A stretch of 45,291 nucleotides of DNA from Mesostigma viride (GCA_009746045.1 RPFO01001561.1:1-45291), one strand, 5' to 3'. Numbered from the stretch's first letter, positions 21,049-31,957 are shown. Numbers and translations are program-made. Notes: generated from the letters alone by a model not told the origin.

Positions 21049-23762
21049 ATGCAAAACCCGTACCGCTTCAGTCGAGAATCGAATGTGTTTGTCCCGAACT
21101 TTCAGCGGGCGTCTTACCCGTTGGCGTATGGCGCGTCTCTCAATCCGTACTTAGCAGGATCGGTTCACGGGCCGGGATTTAACATCGGCGATGTCGACGC
21201 TGTATCCTCGAGCGTGTCTCTCCCCGCTCCCGCCTCGAGCACGTCTGTCTCACCCGCGCCGTCGCAGCCGACCAGCCCAAAATCGGATACTTCTTCGTCT
21301 AGTTCCGCTTCCTCGTCGGCAAGTCCGGCTTCGAGTGCCTCTTCGTCGCCTAAAGCGTCGCCTAATACTTCGCCTAAAGCGCTTTCAGGATCCCCGGGAA
21401 TGACGTCAGAAATAGGTCTGACAGAAGACGAATATCTCAAAGAAGCCAAAGCAGCCGTCGATTCGGGTCAACAAACTAAATACTTTGAAGAGATCGAACA
21501 AGCATTCAAAAATCTTCCGATTTTGCACAATCAAAAAATAGCATATCTCAAACATCTCCAAAATAGAGCGGAGGCAATGTGGAACTTTCCTGAGGCGACG
21601 AACGCTGAACAAATGAACAAATCTGTAGTCCTGGGAGAGACGGCCAGGTTACTGGCAGAAACAACCGGTAAACCACTATTTAAATTCGACATGTCAACGC
21701 TTCGAAATTTGGATTATGATCAAATTCTGGAAACGGCCAAAGAGTTAGTGAAGGATAATGATCTTGAAGAACTTTTTGCCTTGGAAGATATATTAGAAAA
21801 GTACCGCGCTCGCAAGTCCGACCTTTCTGCCTCAGGGGGTGCGCTTACAGATCAGAATCTGAGAGACGCCCTTAAAACTACCCTCGCAAATTCAGCAGGC
21901 GACGATGTCGAGAATCTAGGGTCAATTTACGAAGCTGACAAAAATCAGACGTCTTCGAGTCCATCGTTCGCGAACCCATACCAGTCCAAGCAATCCGCTT
22001 CGACCTCCGCGGCCTCTGCGGTAAACGAGTCTGAATTCATGGATATATCTCGACCTAGCAATTTTAATTACGCGGCACAACCGAAATACGGGTACAGAAT
22101 ATCTATTCCTTCCCCGAAAGAAAGAGCGGATTATGCAATTAAATATGCAAAAGAAGCGCAAGAAGCAAAATGGTTGATGCGTGCTTTGAACGAGGGACTG
22201 GCACCACTTTCTTCCATCTACGAGAGCGCGAGCGCCTTTTTAACAAACAAACGAGCAAACATGATCGACGGAGAAGTAATTGATAATCTTTTTGCAATCC
22301 AACAGGCATCATCACTTTTAGAACAAGCGCGGAACCAAGGCGTCGAAAACTTACTTGTATCTCATCCTGACAGCCTTGACACGATTGAAAAACTAGTTGC
22401 TTCTAACCCAAATCACTTGCAGACTGTCCGCGACGTTAGAAGGCACCAAAACATACCAGGCGTGGACCGTGACGCTTTTGTTGCAATACGAGACGCTGCA
22501 AAGATCCTGAACGCGATAAACAGAGAAGGGGTGAAAAATGTTGACGAACACGAGATTGACCGAATCGCGCGTAATGTGAATCCCGCAGACTTCTTTAAAC
22601 AAATAAAGCCGTTTCTCACGAGCGATCAAAAACGCCACGTGGCGCAAGTTCTTTGGGGTTCAAATTTCCGATACAACAGAATCGACCGGCCACGAACAGG
22701 ATTACCTCGATCAACCAATCCGACGTCTTCATCAAGACCACTCAGTGCTCGGACCGAGGCAAACAGATCTAACGTCGACATAACAGATTTGAAAAATGCA
22801 AAGGAGGTATTGGGTAGACTTGTTGAAGCCGCTTTCCAGAAAAGTTCAGTCGAGTCTACATTGAAAGACTATGTGGCAGACAATCCAGCACCCACCCCCG
22901 TCCCAGAAGTCCCCCCCCCGCCCCTTCCCGTCCCTAAATCCCCCCTTCCTTCACCAGTCCGAACGGATCAGGTGCAAGAGACAACACAAAAGAATGCAAA
23001 CCCCCAAGTTCGAAATACACAAAATGATGCAAACTCCCAAGTTCAAAATACAGAATCGAAACGAATTTCAGTTAACGATCTGCGACAAGGTGCATCAAAA
23101 CTTAAAAAGGCACCAGAACCGGCTTCTAAACGTCCAACAACACTTGTCGACGCTAATGTTTTAAAAAGCGTGCAACTCAAAACAGCGAACACACGCCCTG
23201 AAACAACTAGAGAAACGATGTTGGAAAAAAGAATATCAACACTAAGACAAAATATTGAAGATCTGCCTGGGACAAAGGAAAAACGATTTCAAGAAGCTGT
23301 GTCGAACGGCTTTACGGGCGATAAAGACTGGTTAAAACGACAAATAGATGCAGATAATAAAGAAAGAAAACAAAGGTATAAAAAAGAGCTCAAAGAAGCC
23401 GAAGAAGAGTTAAAATTAATAGGACGTAAAACCAGTGGAAAAACAATCTTGGAAGAAAAAATATCAGCTCTCCAAGAAAATCTTGAAGATCTGCCTAACA
23501 TACAGGCAAAACTTTTCGAAGAAGCTAAGTCGAACAACCCTACAGGCGATAAAGAAGAGATAAAACAACGAATAGATGCAGATATAATGGAAATAGAAAA
23601 AACATGGAAAAAAGAACTCGAAGAATCCAACAAGGAGTTACAAGCATTAGTACGTGCCGAACAAGTGAAAGAAATGAAGCACGAGAGTTGGCCAAGTTAC
23701 AGGCGCTACGGGAAGCAAATCAACCGCAAGATAGTGATGATGAGAAGAATGATGATTGGTAA
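21049..23762 (+). pseudogene. large virion-like protein, HGPGF family, 3' frameshift
   Basis: An open frame of over 880 codons from the ATG at 21049. The N-terminus has NPYLAGSVHGPGFNIGD, as in the 19433 gene. Residues about 50-115 are almost only Ser, Ala and Pro. The middle is helical and charged, a Pro-rich linker lies at about 22885-22965, and two tandem coiled-coil repeats of about 77 residues follow (from about 23215 and 23445, each with LE.KIS.L and TGDK). Near 23690 the frame goes wrong: the alternative frame gives a sensible acidic end (DSDDEKNDDW) with TAA at 23760-23762, while the original runs on to 23799. It is probably a structural or tegument-like protein, inferred from composition and paralogues. 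Confidence 0.65.
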
Positions 23763-23852
23763 TGGTTCCTGCATTGCGACTCGAGCGTCTTTACGATGAA
23801 AGCCCTTCAATTATTTATGCTTCCATATAGGTAAAAAGACTTGAAACGTCCC

Positions 23853-26800
23853 ATGTCTTTTCCGGATCTGGCATTTCTGTTATCTCGTTACTCTGGTCTG
23901 AAAAACCCCTATCTGGCTACAAAACACTACGGCAGCGGCGATTTTATCGGATACACCTTCGAAGACGCCGTTTCAACGCCCAAATCAATAGCGACGAGCT
24001 CCACGGCTGGCAAAGGATCCGGAGGTTCAAGACCCGCGTCCCCAGTCGGCGCGTCTGGGTCTGGCTCGCCGACGATGAAAGCAACCGGGGGTTCAAGACC
24101 CGCGTCCCCAGCCGTCTTTCGGGGGCTGACTCGCCGAGAATGAAAGCGTCCGATGGTTCAAAACCCGCGTCCAAAGCAGAGTCTGACTCGGAGACGACGA
24201 AAGCATCCGATGGTCCAATACCCCAATCGGCGTCTACTGATCACAAACCTGAATTGCCCGAGAAAAAAGCCCCGCACCGAGAACCCGGAGTCGAAAATCC
24301 AACATCCGAATTGAAAAAAGATAAATCAAGCGCGTCTGCGGACCCCTCCCACACTATCGCAGGACCGAGCGAGCCAGAACTCAAATTACCTGAAGAGACA
24401 CCCAAAGCCCCTGAATCGTTTTCATTGCCTGTAGACGTGTCAAAAAATAAACCTTTAAAGACACAGGATGTCTCGGCAAACCCATTTGGTGCAAACGTTT
24501 CCCTAGAAACAGAAAACGAGCGAGAGGAGGGGGGGTCCACACCGAAACCGAAAGACGGGGTAGTCCCTCCCTCTTACATAACATTTGAAATACCCGAATT
24601 TTCCATCACTAAAGACGAGGAGGATATAGAAATCCAAGCTAAAAAGTTTATCCATACGGGACACGTCCAACTCGATAAAGCTTACAAAGATGCGATCCTA
24701 AAAACCGAAAATGCGCGTTCCTCCTTAACAAGCGCTTTCTCAAATCCAAGATCCACTTGGGAAAGCGTGGCAACTACTCTTGGGACCGAAATGGGCAGCT
24801 TTTTAGACGCGAAAGAGTCGCTGGAAGAAGATGCAAAGTACATAGTGTCAAAATTTCCGTTCTTGAAAATAAGGCAGATTTACTCATAAAATCCATTTCA
24901 GATATAGGAAAAGATGCGATATCGGGTGCAAACACGGATTTTCAAACCGCTTTGTAAAAACCGATCCAAAATTAAACAAGGAGGAACGAGGCAAAATATT
25001 GGAAAAGAGATACAAACGTTCCGAAGAGATCACAACGGACCTTTTCAACAAACGAAACAGCCGCATAGCTGGCTCAAAAAACAAAACCAGCCCGCTATTA
25101 GAATCAGAAGCCGCTGGAAAGGCCCTCATAAAAGAAGCCCATCCGGACTACACTAAAAGAGTCGTTGCTTTAATGAAAAGTCAACAAGAAGCTCTCCGCT
25201 CTATCGCTACAAAAAAGGAGTATCAGCATCCCGATAACCTTAAAGCTATACAAGAATTAGTTGAAAATATCGATAAAGCACTTGAACAAGCTCAAAGCTC
25301 TGCTGCTAATTTACCCGCGGAAGACTCCCACCTTCTGCTCCAAACCCAGGTCCACCAAGGGCACCCAAAGTTCCGCTAAGGGCACCCCCCGGTCCACCGA
25401 ATCCAAAAATGTTTCAAAAAAACAATCTACAAGATTCAAAGGAACCCGCCGCTGTCGACACAGGTCCACAATATAAATACCAGAATGCTTATCTGGCGAA
25501 GTACGCTCACCTTCCGGTGAAGGAGGCGAAAAAATGTGGTGGGAAATCCATGACGGTCTCCCGTTTCGTCTTAATGCCGACGAATGGAAAGAGTACAAGG
25601 AGTACGATGAATGGAAGGTACAAAAGCTAGAACAAAACAAGCGCGAAAGGGAAGAAGCAAGAAAAAAAAGAGAAGAGGTAAAACGGACCCCTGAAGAAAC
25701 AGACAGGGTCCAAAGGGCGATTCAAGGAGACTTTGACGCAATCAAACCTAGGGACAAGCTGACACCACAGGAGGCAGTGCAAGTAGCGTATGCGTTACTT
25801 GCAGCAGCCGCAAGGACGAACGACCGCTTCGACGACCCCACGTACAACGAAGAACTAGCAAAGGCGAGATTTCAGACGAAACCGAAACCTTACTCGGAAC
25901 TCATGAAGAACATAAAATCGCAGTTAGAGTCTGATAGCAAAAAACCGGATAAAGCTTGGAAAAAAATCAACACCGTTGATGTAAAACCGTTTCCTGAAAA
26001 ATCCGAAGGGTACACTGATTTTTACGTCCATCCAAGTGTCCTTCGTAGCTTATTTTCTGGCGTTTCCGAAATAGAGAACGAGACCGCTTCAGAATCGACC
26101 TACAAGGACCTCTCCTTGCAACTAATCAGGGGAATAAAAGAGATGCGAGAGACGGATGGCAGGGATACTTTTTGGACAGATATTCCCGCTAAAAAGCTCG
26201 ATATAAATGCCTTTGGAACCATGCGCGAAGAAATGAAAAAATCTATAAACCCTCGAGCTCTCATGAGATACGTCGTTTCGAATAAGGGACAGATACCTTT
26301 TCGGGAAGTAGGCGCCAAACCGAAAATGACTCTACTTTTGACAGAGCCGGTTTTGGAAAAGGTCAAAGAGATACTAGGGGACGAACAGCCCGGAGACAAC
26401 GAGTTAGTTTTTCGTTACTCTACTGCTTCACCGGGGCTTCCCTCGGATATAAACACTTTCGTTCCCATTCGTCACGACCCGAGCATATTTGGGTCTGCCG
26501 CCATGCCTGGCGAAGGAGGTAAAGCTCCGCCTCCCCCGCCCAACGGCCCACCTAAGCTTCCGCCCAACGGCCCACCTAAGCTTCCGCCCGGCCCACCTAA
26601 GCCTCCGCCCGGCGGTCTACCCGCTTTGGGGAGCGCACCAGCAAAAAAGGTGATCGATCCGATGGAAGCGCGTCGAAAAAGGGAAAAGACCGGAGTAGAC
26701 ATGCTTTTTCAAGAGATCAAAGATGCGTTCGTATCCAGCTCATCGAAGAACTCGTATCAGCAAAAGCAGAAGGACACGACCAAACAATCAGAAATACGCT

Positions 26801-27322
26801 TGACGCAAAGTACACAAGTTCCGACGGGGCTCAAACCAAGTTAATACCGGATTATAAAACACTTCAGAACGAGATACAATCCCGAGTTAAGAAATTTGAG
26901 GATTTGTTACAGAAGGAAGTGGTGGTAACCAAAGAGCTGCCTGTCATCGATCCGTCAAAAATTGAAAGATTCAACCTGCAAACGCGAAAGGGAGTTGAAA
27001 AACGGAAGAGCTTAAAACTTTTGAGAAACTAGTACAAGAGAGTAGGGTCACTGAAGATAATATTGCAAAACTTCTTGCAAATGAGGGGAACGCCGCCGCA
27101 ATCGGGGACGAGAACGCTTCAATGGATATCTGGAACGCTTTAAATCTTTTTCGGGCACCGGAAGGTGGAAACGCAAAGACATTGGTTAAAGCAGCGGCGC
27201 AAAGACTTCCTTTCAGCGGTTCAAAAGGTAAAGAATTCGTGCAACTAGATCAAAATGTCGCAGACTTTATTGCGAGAAACATTCATACACTGAGACAACA
27301 TCACAATGCTCAACGTAAGAAT
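23853..27322 (+). pseudogene. giant low-complexity virion-like gene, many frameshifts
   Basis: The start at ATG 23853 (MSFPDLAFLL) leads to NPYLATKHYGSGDFIG, a third relative of the HGPGF proteins. SRPASP repeats follow (24010-24200). Coding-like sequence then passes through at least six frames: 23853-24120, 24130-24860, 24860-24950, 24950-25330, 25330-25530, 25534-26800, and further short stretches to about 27320. The longest intact piece (25534-26844) is charged and helical and has a formin-like Pro tract (PPPPPNGPPKLPP) at about 26525-26625. About 1,150 codons were involved, each break being explicable by one base. The downstream DNA-encoded domain at 27323 may be fused to it or separate. 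Confidence 0.55.
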
Positions 27323-27823
27323 ATGATTTACATCGACGTGGACGGCCTCCGCTCGCTCATATGCACCCACCCCGACGACACAGTCACGATCGTCGACGTC
27401 ACGGGTGACTGTAAGGCTCTCGCACGCTATCACGCGAAAACTTGTGATGTTTGCGTAGGATTAGACGCTGATGCGAGCTCGAGAGACAACGGTGTGCTCG
27501 TCCGCGTCTCAAAATCGCGTTTCGCGTACATCGGGGCGCATCGGTATGAATTCGAGACGCTATCGGGCGGTCATCTGATCGACTTTCTGGCGGACGGAGG
27601 GAACAACCCGATCGCTATCGACCAGCATCTGAACGCGTACGCGCTTCGGGACAAGAAGACGTTCAAGTTGATGGACCTCAACACGTGCGAAAGGGACCGT
27701 TTCGTGCGCGTGTACAGACGCTTGCGGTTTCAGATCACGAGGAAGCAGCTGGTAACGAGCGAGCTCAAGGGCACAGCGAGTAGGAGCGCGTACGAGACTC
27801 AGTGTTGCAAGATAAATGCATGA
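27323..27823 (+). CDS. compact unknown protein or domain, 166 residues
   Basis: From ATG 27323 the composition becomes ordinary and globular: YIDVDGLRSLI, then VGLDADAS, then HLIDFLADGG and a basic, Cys-containing end. The open frame also extends upstream to 27122 and beyond, so this could be the C-terminal domain of the preceding broken gene. I prefer a separate gene because base composition and sequence character change at the ATG. There are no catalytic motifs that I can name. Confidence 0.5.
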   Translation: MIYIDVDGLRSLICTHPDDTVTIVDVTGDCKALARYHAKTCDVCVGLDADASSRDNGVLVRVSKSRFAYIGAHRYEFETLSGGHLIDFLADGGNNPIAIDQHLNAYALRDKKTFKLMDLNTCERDRFVRVYRRLRFQITRKQLVTSELKGTASRSAYETQCCKINA

Positions 27824-27852
27824 TTTATTCAGAATTTTCATATTAACCGGCC

Positions 27853-28344
27853 CTACCGAAGTGGTCTATATTGCGAGGTCGCGGTGTCACGAAATTCCTC
27901 GTTGTCCTGGTGAGCACCGTACCCGCCGGTCTTGGGCGGGGTGTTTAAGTTAGAAATCGGCACGGTCGCCTCGCCGTCGGGCACGGCCCGCCGCTGGAGC
28001 GACGGTTGGCGAGAGCTCGATGGGCGTCGCGCCGACTCATGAGATCTGGGAGGGGGGGGTCCATCCACGAATTGTATCTCCCCGATATTGTCTATCTGGG
28101 TATTTGACATTGGGAGCGTTCGGTTGGAGTCGTGGGAAACGTTCCTAATCGAAACGTTCGCGACCGTAGAATTGTCATCGGACGTAGAAACGTTGGGGCC
28201 GCGTGCCACGTGTCTGATTCGACGACGTTTTGTCTTTGTGCTCGCCCCGCGGTGTTTCGGCTTCCCATGAAACCGACATTGGCTCCCCTTCTTCACAACA
28301 ATCGCGCATCTTCCTCCCTTAGCCGTCGTGCGTCCGCACTTCAT
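27853..28344 (-). CDS. short CxxC/CxxH zinc-motif protein
   Basis: 163 residues from the ATG at 28344. The N-terminus has CGRTTAKGGRC followed by C..H (KGSQCRFH), the small zinc-type motif found in many giant-virus and bacterial proteins (DUF5763-like). A basic stretch (KTKRRRIRH) follows, and then a Ser/Pro/Arg-rich tail. It probably binds nucleic acid or protein; the exact role is unknown. The frame is intact. It is convergent with the 27323 gene, with 29 bases between the stops. Confidence 0.65.
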   Translation of the reverse strand: MKCGRTTAKGGRCAIVVKKGSQCRFHGKPKHRGASTKTKRRRIRHVARGPNVSTSDDNSTVANVSIRNVSHDSNRTLPMSNTQIDNIGEIQFVDGPPPPRSHESARRPSSSRQPSLQRRAVPDGEATVPISNLNTPPKTGGYGAHQDNEEFRDTATSQYRPLR

Positions 28345-28387
28345 GATCGCATACTAATTCACTTCAAAAAAACTACACGTGTCGGGA

Positions 28388-29385
28388 TCAGACGGCCGAC
28401 TCTTGCGCGCTTTTGATCAAGGCGCGCCTCGTGAACCTCTCGACGTTCAAAGGGCGCGTGACAGACAAATCGTCTTTTATGTCTTGCTTGTTCTTCTTCA
28501 CGATCTCTTTCGGCGTGGGCCCCGTCGAAGGCGCGACGAACGTCGCCATGTCTCTCTTCACGTCGACTGCAATCTCGTGAAGGTCGACTTGATCCCCAGC
28601 AGCTTTTGCGCGTCTCATGACTTTGCGCATGAAGTAATCGACGTTTCGAGCTGCTCGTCGTTCATCACGTCTCGGGCGCTGCCAGTGTTGATACCATTAA
28701 GTCGCTTAAGCGCACTCGCCGTGTCTCCTGTTGCCGCCTCGCAGGCCTTGTCTCCCAAGAACATCATCATGGTGCCGATTCGTTCTTTAGGCAGGACGGA
28801 GGACACGAAGTCGCCGAACTTGTGTTGGGTATCCTTGGCAATCACGCGCATGCTCGGAGGGAGCGTTCGGACAGGCTCCACGTAGTTCGGACGCTTGCGA
28901 GACTCGCCGAGTTCGGTTTTGATTGCGACCGTCGTCGTGGTGCCGTGGGCCGCGTCGTGAGCGTCTCGCACTACCTCCATCATGGTGATGTCTCCCGCCA
29001 GGATGCGGTCCACCCAGTCCATGGCCTCGATGGCAAAGTCTGGACTGATCCACATCGCCAACGAGTTCACAAGCTTCGGGTGGATCCACACGCCGCGATC
29101 GTCGTTTGGACCGGTTGCCACGGTCTCAGAGACGCTTGTCAAGGTCGGAGCGTTTCCTCCTCGACCCCCGAGACGTCTTTCTAACGACCTCGCAAACGCT
29201 TGTGCGTTGTCGCCCCTCCACCAGTCCTTGAATGCTTTGGTGCCATTTGAAGCTGCGTGGCAAAGATCCCTCCCGAGGATTAAACGGTCGATTTTCCGGA
29301 CTTTGACTTCCTTCTTTTCGTCCACCGTGAAACCAGGAAGGTTTTTAAGAGTGAATATCCAGTGCTTGGCGTTCTCGCTGGCCAT
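28388..29385 (-). pseudogene. KilA-N domain protein, one frameshift
   Basis: The start chosen is ATG 29385 (MASENAKHWIF), since the 16 residues upstream of it look unlike coding sequence. The KilA-N signature is clear at about 29000-29100: GVWIHPKLVNSLAMWISP followed by FAIEAMDWVDRIL, preceded by KDWWRGD. The C-terminal part is helical. Near 28640 the frame shifts, and a second frame carries the basic end (RKVMRRAKAAG) to the stop at 28388. KilA-N domains bind DNA and are common in large DNA viruses and phages. A truncated paralogue lies just upstream. Confidence 0.75.
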
Positions 29386-29581
29386 TACAAAAAGCGGGTG
29401 GGTAAAAGAGGTTCGAGGGATGTGAAGAGCCATGGCCGATCGTTCTATCCGAGAATGATGGAAGCAGAGTCAGGGCTCACACTAACGCAAGACAAACTTA
29501 TAGACACTGAGTGCGAAGACGCCGATGTCATCAGGATGTGGAAAGATTCATTAAATATATATAAATAGCTTACTATCTCTT

Positions 29582-29881
29582 TCACAGAGTTTCAGAAGTG
29601 ACGGTTATACCGTACGACTCGCAGATCTTTTGGATCGACAGGATGCGGTCTACCCACGACCCTGCCTTGACGGCAAATTTGGGACTCAGCCATGCTGCCA
29701 TCTGGGCGACGAGACGGGGATGAATCCAATACCCGCGCTCGTCGTTTAAGCCGGTAGTGACCTCTTCATATACCGTGTTGGTGGTCGTCTCAGATGTGAG
29801 AGGACCCTCGATGTCGGACTTCAATTCTTCAGCGAACTCGCGCACGCTCTCAAGCCTCCACCAGTTTTTGATGCAAAAAGA
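29582..29881 (-). pseudogene. truncated KilA-N paralogue
   Basis: A frame with no ATG at its start begins with IKNWWR and ESVREFAEEL, then contains GYWIHPRLVAQMAAWLSP and FAVKAGSWVDRIL, closely parallel to the 28388-29385 protein. It lacks the N-terminal third and stops early after the domain. Its start abuts the stop codon of the oxygenase gene (29887). It looks like the remains of a duplicated KilA-N gene cut by rearrangement. Confidence 0.7.
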
Positions 29882-29886
29882 TTCAT

Positions 29887-30834
29887 TTAGACATTCCGAA
29901 CATTACGGTACAATTTTGTGAACCCGTACACTCCCGTCAGCGCCAAAAGCAGCGTGATCACAATCATAAACACCAACGGTGTTCGAACGAACACGTGAAA
30001 ATTGTACGTCGAATACGACTCTTCTGGAAGATCTCTCAAGTCAAGTCGCGAGTTCATCACGTACTTGTTTATTTCCTGCCACGTCCCCGACTTGATCTCC
30101 ACCCTATCTCTGAGCCCCTCGGACGAGAAATACAGCGTGTTATCCAATCCGCACTTCTCTGGAATTCTAAATCCCACGCCGTAACCCCTTGCAGCGTTCG
30201 CAAACGCGAGATAATCGATCAGGGACTTGACAATTCCTCCCGTGCGACTCGCTCGGATCATGAAATCGCTGTATGCTTCCCTGCCTCTGACGTGCACGAC
30301 GGTGGAGAGGCACTTCGGGTCCAGAAAAACCTCGAAAACCTGCACCAAACGCCGGTGTTCTAGCTTCTCAGTGAACAGTCCGCGGTGAAGTAGAGAAGAG
30401 TGAAACACGAGCAGGTCTCCGGGATTCATTTCTAGTTGCAATCGGCTTGCGTGCAGACTCGGGAGTTCAAGCCAAGAATAGGCGACTCGTTTGTGAGATC
30501 CGGGGATGAGTTCCATCACTGTCGTGTCCAGATACGTGAGACACGTGTAAAACGGCGGAGTAAACGGATTTTCGCGACCCTGATAAATGATATCTCTGTG
30601 GAAACTCGACGCATCCGCAGAGTTGTTGTTGTCGCTCACTCGAAATTTGACGAAATCGACTTTGCCCCACGCGAGCCGTTGTCGAACGCTCTGCAACATT
30701 CTTTGACGGATGAAGGACTCCATAGCCGCGTAATCGACTTCATTCTTGCGAATGCACGCTACTCCTTCTTTAATATCCGATTCTGCCAGCGCGCCCCTCA
30801 TAACGAGAAACCCCCTGTCGTCCAATTCCTCCAT
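29887..30834 (-). CDS. PhyH-like Fe(II)/2-oxoglutarate oxygenase with C-terminal anchor
   Basis: 315 residues from ATG 30834. Iron ligands of the phytanoyl-CoA dioxygenase type are visible: FHRD (HxD, near residue 80), a downstream H in SLLHRGLF (near residue 151), and a following Arg (HRRLVQVFEVF) suited to 2-oxoglutarate binding. MELIPGSHK before the distal His is also typical of the family. Near the C-terminus is one membrane helix (VFMIVITLLLALTGVYGF) with a short basic tail, so the enzyme is probably anchored with the catalytic domain in the cytosol. Relatives hydroxylate lipids, small molecules or proteins; the substrate here is unknown. It is one of the few intact genes of the left part. 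Confidence 0.75.
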   Translation of the reverse strand: MEELDDRGFLVMRGALAESDIKEGVACIRKNEVDYAAMESFIRQRMLQSVRQRLAWGKVDFVKFRVSDNNNSADASSFHRDIIYQGRENPFTPPFYTCLTYLDTTVMELIPGSHKRVAYSWLELPSLHASRLQLEMNPGDLLVFHSSLLHRGLFTEKLEHRRLVQVFEVFLDPKCLSTVVHVRGREAYSDFMIRASRTGGIVKSLIDYLAFANAARGYGVGFRIPEKCGLDNTLYFSSEGLRDRVEIKSGTWQEINKYVMNSRLDLRDLPEESYSTYNFHVFVRTPLVFMIVITLLLALTGVYGFTKLYRNVRNV

Positions 30835-31216
30835 CGCCGCAGTTACAACAGAATACGTGTTTTTAATTCCCTCGAGCCCCTCCAGGGTCCCTTGGGTCCC
30901 TCCCAGGCCCCCCTGCGGTGCACCGTCTCTGGGTCGTCCCGTGGTACCGTAACGGCTGGCGGTCGGCGCGTAACCGCCGTTTAGTCCGTCCGTAACCGCG
31001 GCCCGGCACGGGAAGTAACGGTTTTCGGAGGAGACGTGGCGCGTCTCGCGCCCGAATAAGTGTCCACGGACACGTAACGGAACCTAACCGCCGACCGCGT
31101 AATTTTTTCACGCGGCGAGGCGAGCACCGCGCGGGTATAAAACCCCGCCGCCCTCCTCGTCGCACGCACTCTCGCTCTCTCTCTCTCACGCTCTCGAACC
31201 CTTTCCATTTCCTGCC
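30835..31216. promoter_or_regulatory. divergent control region and left edge of the right arm
   Basis: Between the oxygenase start and the 31217 gene. From about 30880 the DNA becomes GC-rich and shows the first CCCGTGG and GTAACCG words (30935-30985) that mark all later control regions. A GGGTCCCT-rich stretch lies at 30888-30912. There is a CT-rich leader before 31217. Confidence 0.6.
31136..31142 (+). promoter_or_regulatory. TATA box of the 31217 gene
   Basis: TATAAAA after GCGGG, 75 bases before the ATG, followed by a CT-rich leader. The same arrangement recurs before other right-arm genes. Confidence 0.8.
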
Positions 31217-31957
31217 ATGGCGACTGCGGCCTGCCGCGATTGCGGCCTGCGTTTCCCGAAGGACAGCGACGAGTTCCTCCCCAAGCGCGGTTGCAAGCGC
31301 ACGAGTCGCTGTTCCAAGTGCCGCTCCAAACGCCTCGCCAACGCAAAGCGCAACAAGGCCGAGAAGCAGAGGATGGAGGAGGAGCTATGGCAGCGGATGA
31401 AGCACGAAATGGGGCTCTTCGAAACGCCCCGTGACGAGAACTTCCCCGCCCCCAAGAAGGTGTGCGTTCCCTCCCGCCGCCGCCGCGATTTCAAGCCCCC
31501 GCACGACGGGATGGGCGCCAGAGTCAAGGATCTGCCCAGACTCTCCATGCGGTGCTCCGATTTCTCTCGCGGCAACCCGCTTGCCGCCTGGGTGGTGACT
31601 CGCGACGAGATTTTGGGCCGCGAAAACGCCGCTCGCGAGCTGGAGAATGCCCGTTTGGCCCGGATGGACAGGGAAAATCGCGAGGCCCCCGTTTCTGTCG
31701 ACCAAGTCGAGGAGGAGGAGCAGGAGGAGGAGGAGCAGGCTCCTTCCGATCACGAGATGAGCGATTTCGAAGGCTCCGTCCCCTCGTACTCTTACACCTC
31801 CTCCGAGGAGGAGGAGGAGGTGGGGAGCAAGTCCCCCCGCCAGGATCTGGACGTGGATGACACGTTCTTCGGCTGCAACTTTGACGATCTGGACTTGGAT
31901 GCCACCTTCGATCCGTGCAAGAGCCTGCACGAGATGGCCGCCTCTGTCAAACTGTGA
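31217..31957 (+). CDS. zinc-cluster protein with acidic C-terminus, possible transactivator
   Basis: 246 residues. The N-terminus has CRDCGLRF, a spaced second pair (C.R..RCSKC) and a strongly basic stretch (KRLANAKRNKAEK), which suggests a small zinc ribbon plus DNA or RNA contact. The middle is charged, and after residue 160 it becomes very acidic (EEEQEEEEQ, SSEEEEEV). The last 40 residues contain FDDLDLDATFDP, hydrophobic residues alternating with Asp as in acidic activation domains. A viral transcription activator is an inference. The first gene of the right arm, with a clean TATA box and an intact frame. Confidence 0.7.
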   Translation: MATAACRDCGLRFPKDSDEFLPKRGCKRTSRCSKCRSKRLANAKRNKAEKQRMEEELWQRMKHEMGLFETPRDENFPAPKKVCVPSRRRRDFKPPHDGMGARVKDLPRLSMRCSDFSRGNPLAAWVVTRDEILGRENAARELENARLARMDRENREAPVSVDQVEEEEQEEEEQAPSDHEMSDFEGSVPSYSYTSSEEEEEVGSKSPRQDLDVDDTFFGCNFDDLDLDATFDPCKSLHEMAASVKL

